DNA from: Monodelphis domestica
Lineage: Eukaryota; Chordata; Mammalia; Didelphimorphia; Didelphidae
DNA length: 64,000 nucleotides
Direction: 5' to 3'
Assembly: GCF_027887165.1 (NCBI RefSeq)
Contig: NC_077227.1
Coordinates: 83,164,930 to 83,228,929 of the forward strand
The notes beneath the pieces were generated by a model, which was not told the origin of the DNA, did not search any database, and worked only from the letters and a program-made list of their open reading frames with translations. Shown here piece after piece: positions 60,391-64,000 of this stretch; the stretch's first letter is position 1; each line of letters begins with the position of its first letter. The position numbers were made by a program, and so were the translations under genes.

Positions 60391-60498
60391 GCGGATGACG
60401 TGTCCAGACCATCATAGCTGAGTTTTGAGGACCATGACTTTGATGCTGGTGGAGTTGGCTCTGTCGAGGACTTCCTGATTGGTGATTCGGTCCTGCCA

Positions 60499-61428
60499 TC
60501 AGATCCTCGTGATTGACCGGAGAGAGCATTGGTGGAATTGCTCCAGCTGTTTCATGTGCTTCCGGTACAGTGTCCATGTCTCGCAACCGTACAAGAGCAA
60601 GCTGAGGACCACTGCGTTGTACACTTTGAGCTTCGTCGCAGTGCTTACACCTCTGTGTTGGAGGACTTTGGAGCGCAGCCTCCCGAGTGCCTGGCTGGCC
60701 TTTTGGATCCTGGCATTGATCTCGTGGTCTAGGGACCCGTCATTGGCGATGGTGCTGCCCAGGTACTTGAAAGTGTTTACTTTAGAAAGCTGCGTGCTGT
60801 CGATTGTAATGCACGGCTGGTTAGTTGGCCTCCCTGGTGCAGGTTGGAACAGCACCTCTGTTTTGCTGAGGCTGATAGTCAGGCCAAACAGTTTTGTTGC
60901 GGTGGAGAACCTATCCACAATGGTTTGGAGATGATTTTTTTGGTGGGCCATGAGAGCACAGTCATCTGCAAAGAGAGCTTCCTGGATGAGTCTCTCTGTT
61001 GTCTTTGTTTTTGCAGTCAGGTGGTGAAGGTCAAATAGTGAGCCATCCAGCCTGTATTTCATGTAGATGCCCAGGTCTAGATCCATCACAGCATGTCGTA
61101 ATACTTGAGTGAAAAATAGGTTGAATAGTACAGGAGCGAGGACACAGCCTTGTTTCTCGCCATTGGAGATGTTGAAGTGATTGGAAGTCTCTCCATCAGG
61201 TAGGACTTCCCCTGTCATGTCGGCATGAAAGAGCTGGATCAGTTTGACGAATTTTGCTGGGCAACCGAGCTTGCTGAGGATCACCCACAATGCCTCGTCC
61301 CTGTTCACTGTGTCGAACGCCTTTGTCAGGTCTATGAAGACAATGTAGAGACTCAGGTTCTGCTCAAGGCATTTTTCCTGCATTTGCCTCACTGTGAAGA
61401 AAGACCATGTCGATGGTGCTGCGATCTG
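60499..61428 (-). pseudogene. RTE reverse-transcriptase core
   Basis: The stretch encodes the palm of the reverse transcriptase: LYIVFIDLTKAFDTVNRD, then NGEKQGCVLAPVLFNLFFTQ, then FADDCALMAHQ with the two catalytic Asp. The thumb-side VLSLLLYGCETWTLYRKHMK is typical of RTE-like elements. The open frame nominally starts at 61554, but homology starts only at about 61400, where the frame shifts from the next block. Confidence 0.85.
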
Positions 61429-62077
61429 GTTGGAAGCCACATTGTGATTCAGGCAGGTTCTGCTCTGAAACAGATGACAGGAGTCTGTTGAGTATAACAC
61501 GGGCGAGGATCTTTCCAGCAGTGGAGAGTAGTGAGATGCCTCTGTAGTTGTCACAGGCTGCTCGTGAGCCTTTGTTCTTGTATAGGGCTACGATGGAGGC
61601 ATCTCTGAGTTTTGGGGGCATGTCTTCCTCTTTCCATATTCTGGTCAGCACTATGTGGAATGCCTGGAGCGCCTTTCCATTTAAGGCCTTGTACACCTCT
61701 CCATTTAAGGCCTTGTACACCTCGGTTGGGATCCCATTTTTACCGGGTGCCTTGCCTGCACTCATTTGTTTAATGGCTTTTTGGACTTCCTCTATTGAAG
61801 GAGGGACGTCAAGTTGTTCAATGGAGGGGTTTGGGGGGATCTGGTCAAGGGCGCTTTGGTCAACTGAAGAGGGTCGGTTGAGAAGCTGACTGAAGTGTTC
61901 TTTCCACCTGTTGCTGATGCCTTTTTTATCTTTTATGAGAGTGTCACCGTCAGAGGATAGCAAGAGAGTGGTGGTGGGTTTTAATGGCCCATAGACAGTC
62001 TTGAGGGCACTGAAAAATTGTTTGTAGTTTTTCATATCAGCAAAATGCTGGATTTCTTCTGCCTTTTTTCGCACCAT
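61400..62077 (-). pseudogene. RTE linker and N-terminal reverse transcriptase
   Basis: Reads KKAEEIQHFADMKNYKQFFS, DGDTLIKDKKGISNRWKEHF, IKQMSAGKAPGKNGIPTEVY and YKNKGSRAACDNYRGISLLS, the standard RT motif 0-2 series. Inside it, EVYKALNG is doubled because of a 24-bp tandem duplication (61677-61724). A frameshift near 62070, in a run of A, separates it from the upstream block. Confidence 0.85.
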
Positions 62078-62089
62078 CGGTCTTGCATC

Positions 62090-62469
62090 TTCCTGATCTC
62101 ACGTTGCACCGTGGCTTGGAGAGACTTGAATCTGTCCTTTTTAGGATCAGAGTTTGGGTTATTTTGCCACTCCATAAAGGCTTTGTTCTTCTTGCTCAAT
62201 AGGTCTTCAATAGCAGTGTTGTTCTCGTCGAACCAGTCCTGGTGGTTGTGTTGTTTTGGGCCTAGGACTGTCTTTGATGTTTCCTTCACTGCGTCTCTGA
62301 ACTGGTTCCATTTTTCGGTTGAGCTTCCAGTGAGTGGTCCCTTGGCAGACAGCTTGTTGTCCAGGCAGGACTGGAATGTTTGCAAATAAGATGGATCTCT
62401 AAGACCTCTAAGATCTCTAATTGTAAAATGCGCGAACTGTCTGGGCGAGTTTTGGATGGCGAGGCGCAA
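62090..62469 (-). pseudogene. RTE linker between endonuclease and reverse transcriptase
   Basis: Open segment with SPRQFAHFTIRDLRGLRDPS, EKWNQFRDAVKETSKTVLGP and RFKSLQATVQREIRKMQDRW. It joins the reverse-transcriptase block below through a frameshift and the endonuclease above through another near 62405-62430. No catalytic motif is expected here. Confidence 0.75.
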
Positions 62470-62479
62470 TGCGCATTTG

Positions 62480-63352
62480 AAGAGTCACTCTAACCAATTG
62501 GTGGTCTGTCCAGCATTCAGCTCCTCTCATGGCTCTGGTGATCTTTACATCCTGGATGTCTCGTCAGCGTACAATGATGTAGTCAATGAGATGCCACTGT
62601 TTCGATCTTGGGTGCATCCACGTTGTTTTATATTTGTTTGCCATTCTGAACACAGTGTTCGTGATGGTTAGTTCAAACTCTGAGCATTTGCTGAGTAGCA
62701 GTAGGCCGTTGTTGTTCATTTTGCCCACGCTGTGTTTGCCAAGCACTCCTTTCCATCTTTCATGGTCCTGGCCAACGCGGGCGTTTAAGTCTCCCAGTAG
62801 TATCAGCTTGTCATTTGTGGGCACTGAGTGCAGGACGGCACTCAGGTCAGAGTAGAACTGCTGGATGGTCTCCTCTGTGCTGGTCAGTGTTGGGGCATAT
62901 GTGCTGATGATTGTGGCATACCGGTCTTTGCTGAGAGGCAAACGGATCTTCATGAGCCTCTCGCTGATGCCCACAGGCAAGTCTGGCAGCTGTTTGAGCA
63001 AACTGGTCTTGATGGCCAGGCCAACACTGTGGATTCTGTCTTCATTTGAGGCTCTACCTTTCCAGAAGAAGGTGTATCCAGTGGTGGGTTCGCTGAGTGA
63101 TCCCTCTTCTGGTTAGCGTATTTCGCTTAAGGCTGTGATGTCGATGTTATATCGCGCCAGTTCTTTACCGATTAGAGCTGTTCTTCTCTCAGGTCTTGGA
63201 GTATTCTCTCTATCAAGTAATGTCCTGATGTTCCATGCTCCTAGTAGGAGTTTCTTTGTATCTTTTCTTTGATTAAGATCGCTTAAAGGGGAAGACCCGC
63301 CAGCCGCGGTATGCTGACCGGGTGTTTGTAGGGCAGGCAATGTTTGGGACAC
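62480..63352 (-). pseudogene. RTE apurinic/apyrimidinic endonuclease domain
   Basis: One frame from 63352 to about 62480 reads LLLGAWNIRTLLDREN, RRTALIGKELARYNIDITAL, SEIR, GYTFFWKGR, RYATIISTYAPT, KLILLGDLNARVGQDHERWK and IDYIIVR. These are the metal and phosphate-binding motifs of an exonuclease III-like endonuclease. In-frame stops follow SEIR (near 63115) and IIVR (near 62563). Length and order match the family. Confidence 0.85.
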
Positions 63353-64000
63353 CTTTTCTAGTTCCCTCCCTTGATTAGGGTGAGCAGTGCTGTCCTAGAG
63401 AGGGCTGCTCAGTCACCCAGGATGTTGCCAAACGTCCCCTGCCCACAGGGCCGAGCTACCACTGGTCCGTGGGCCGCCTACGTGCAGGATCGTGACTACA
63501 ACTGCCAGTGGTCACCTCCACCTGTTGCGTCGTCACTCCCCCGTCACCGCAGGTCTTGAAGAGGGTGGACGGGGTTAGGATAGATGAGTGTGCACAAAGA
63601 TACTTGTGCGTGAAAGAGATTTAAGTGGAAAAGCTGATGCACAGAGACAGTCCCACTCTCTCCACATTGGAAGCCTGGGTCCAGGGGCATGAAAAATTGT
63701 TATGTCTGGAGACTTCCTCAGCTGCATTGGATGGCCGGGTTGTCCTTTGTGCTCCAACACACCCTAAGCACTCCACAGTGCTTTGCTGCGTCGCCCTCTC
63801 AGCCGTTGAACCTTCTTGTTGGTTTCTTCCATCTGTTCAGCCAAAGCAGTCTTCACATGGTGGGTGAGCAAAGCCCTGGTTCACCAGGGGTCGATGACCC
63901 GATGGCTACCCTCACAAGGTTTAGCCGGCCTGTTGAAGCCATTGCCCAGGGTGTGGCCGCTGCCACATGCTAGCAGCTACTGGGAGCCACAAGTGAGAGC

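Larger units (their letters stand above)
59966..64000 (-). mobile_element. RTE-type LINE (RTE-X-like), 3' four kilobases, GC-rich
   Basis: This is one LINE on the minus strand with its 3' end at about 59966, where it ends in short tatag-type repeats. It runs beyond 64000. In order it reads: an untranslated or N-terminal GC-rich part (63360-64000); an apurinic endonuclease (LGAWNIRTLLD, then LILLGDLNARVGQDHERWKG and HLIDYIIVR, about 62560-63300); a linker; and a reverse transcriptase (CDNYRGISLLSTAGKILARV, IVFIDLTKAFDTVN, EKQGCVLAPVLFNLFF, catalytic FADDCAL, about 60500-61950). The C-terminus (60028-60390) has a C2H2-like finger, CPMCHKICASAFGLHIHMRVH. Several in-frame TGA/TAA stops, some in CGA contexts, and about three frameshifts make it dead but little decayed. 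The clade name is tentative. Confidence 0.88.

Noticed and set aside
60012-60934. Plus-strand frames of 84-151 codons at the right end
   Set aside because: They are antisense shadows of the RTE reverse transcriptase and zinc-finger part.

Overview
The window is mammalian nuclear DNA and almost certainly from a marsupial. Mar-1-type CORE-SINEs, opossum-style L1 3' ends, abundant L2, a BovB-like RTE LINE, a second and GC-rich RTE-type LINE, and a SPIN-like hAT element occur together. This mix is best known from the grey short-tailed opossum, Monodelphis domestica, but the species call is an inference from repeat content.

The window holds one gene that I can recognise: KIF11 (kinesin-5/Eg5, the mitotic spindle motor), on the minus strand. 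Seventeen coding exons can be placed, from the ATG at 50363 to exon 17 at 2004-2110. All 16 introns complete within the window have GT-AG ends, and reading phase carries through without a break. Together they encode about 755 codons: the whole motor domain, the neck and much of the stalk. The rest of the stalk and the tail with the BimC box lie beyond base 1. From residue 103 to residue 270 the motor motifs fall at the human residue numbers. The promoter is a CpG-rich block at about 50100-51300 with an inverted CCAAT box and a CHR-like hexamer.

Region by region. 1-2003 is a KIF11 intron with a non-autonomous hAT element and L2 fragments. 2004-4855 holds exons 17-15. 4990-9201 is an old BovB-like RTE LINE split by an LTR fossil and by an L1. 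10948-20310 holds exons 14-11 among L2, SINEs and LTR fossils. 20311-29595 is a large intron built from nested L1s, LTR fossils and a SPIN-like element. 29596-43462 holds exons 10-2. 43463-50286 is intron 1 (L1, L2 and SINEs). 50287-50363 is exon 1, and 50364-51300 is the promoter region. 51300-59965 is intergenic L2, LTR and L1 debris. 59966-64000 is the 3' four kilobases of an RTE-type LINE on the minus strand.

I found no second gene, RNA gene, CRISPR array or new multi-gene system. The most unusual items are the hAT elements with their 8-bp target duplications, the zinc-finger RTE copy, the well-preserved insertion chronology, and an exact 84-bp tandem duplication.
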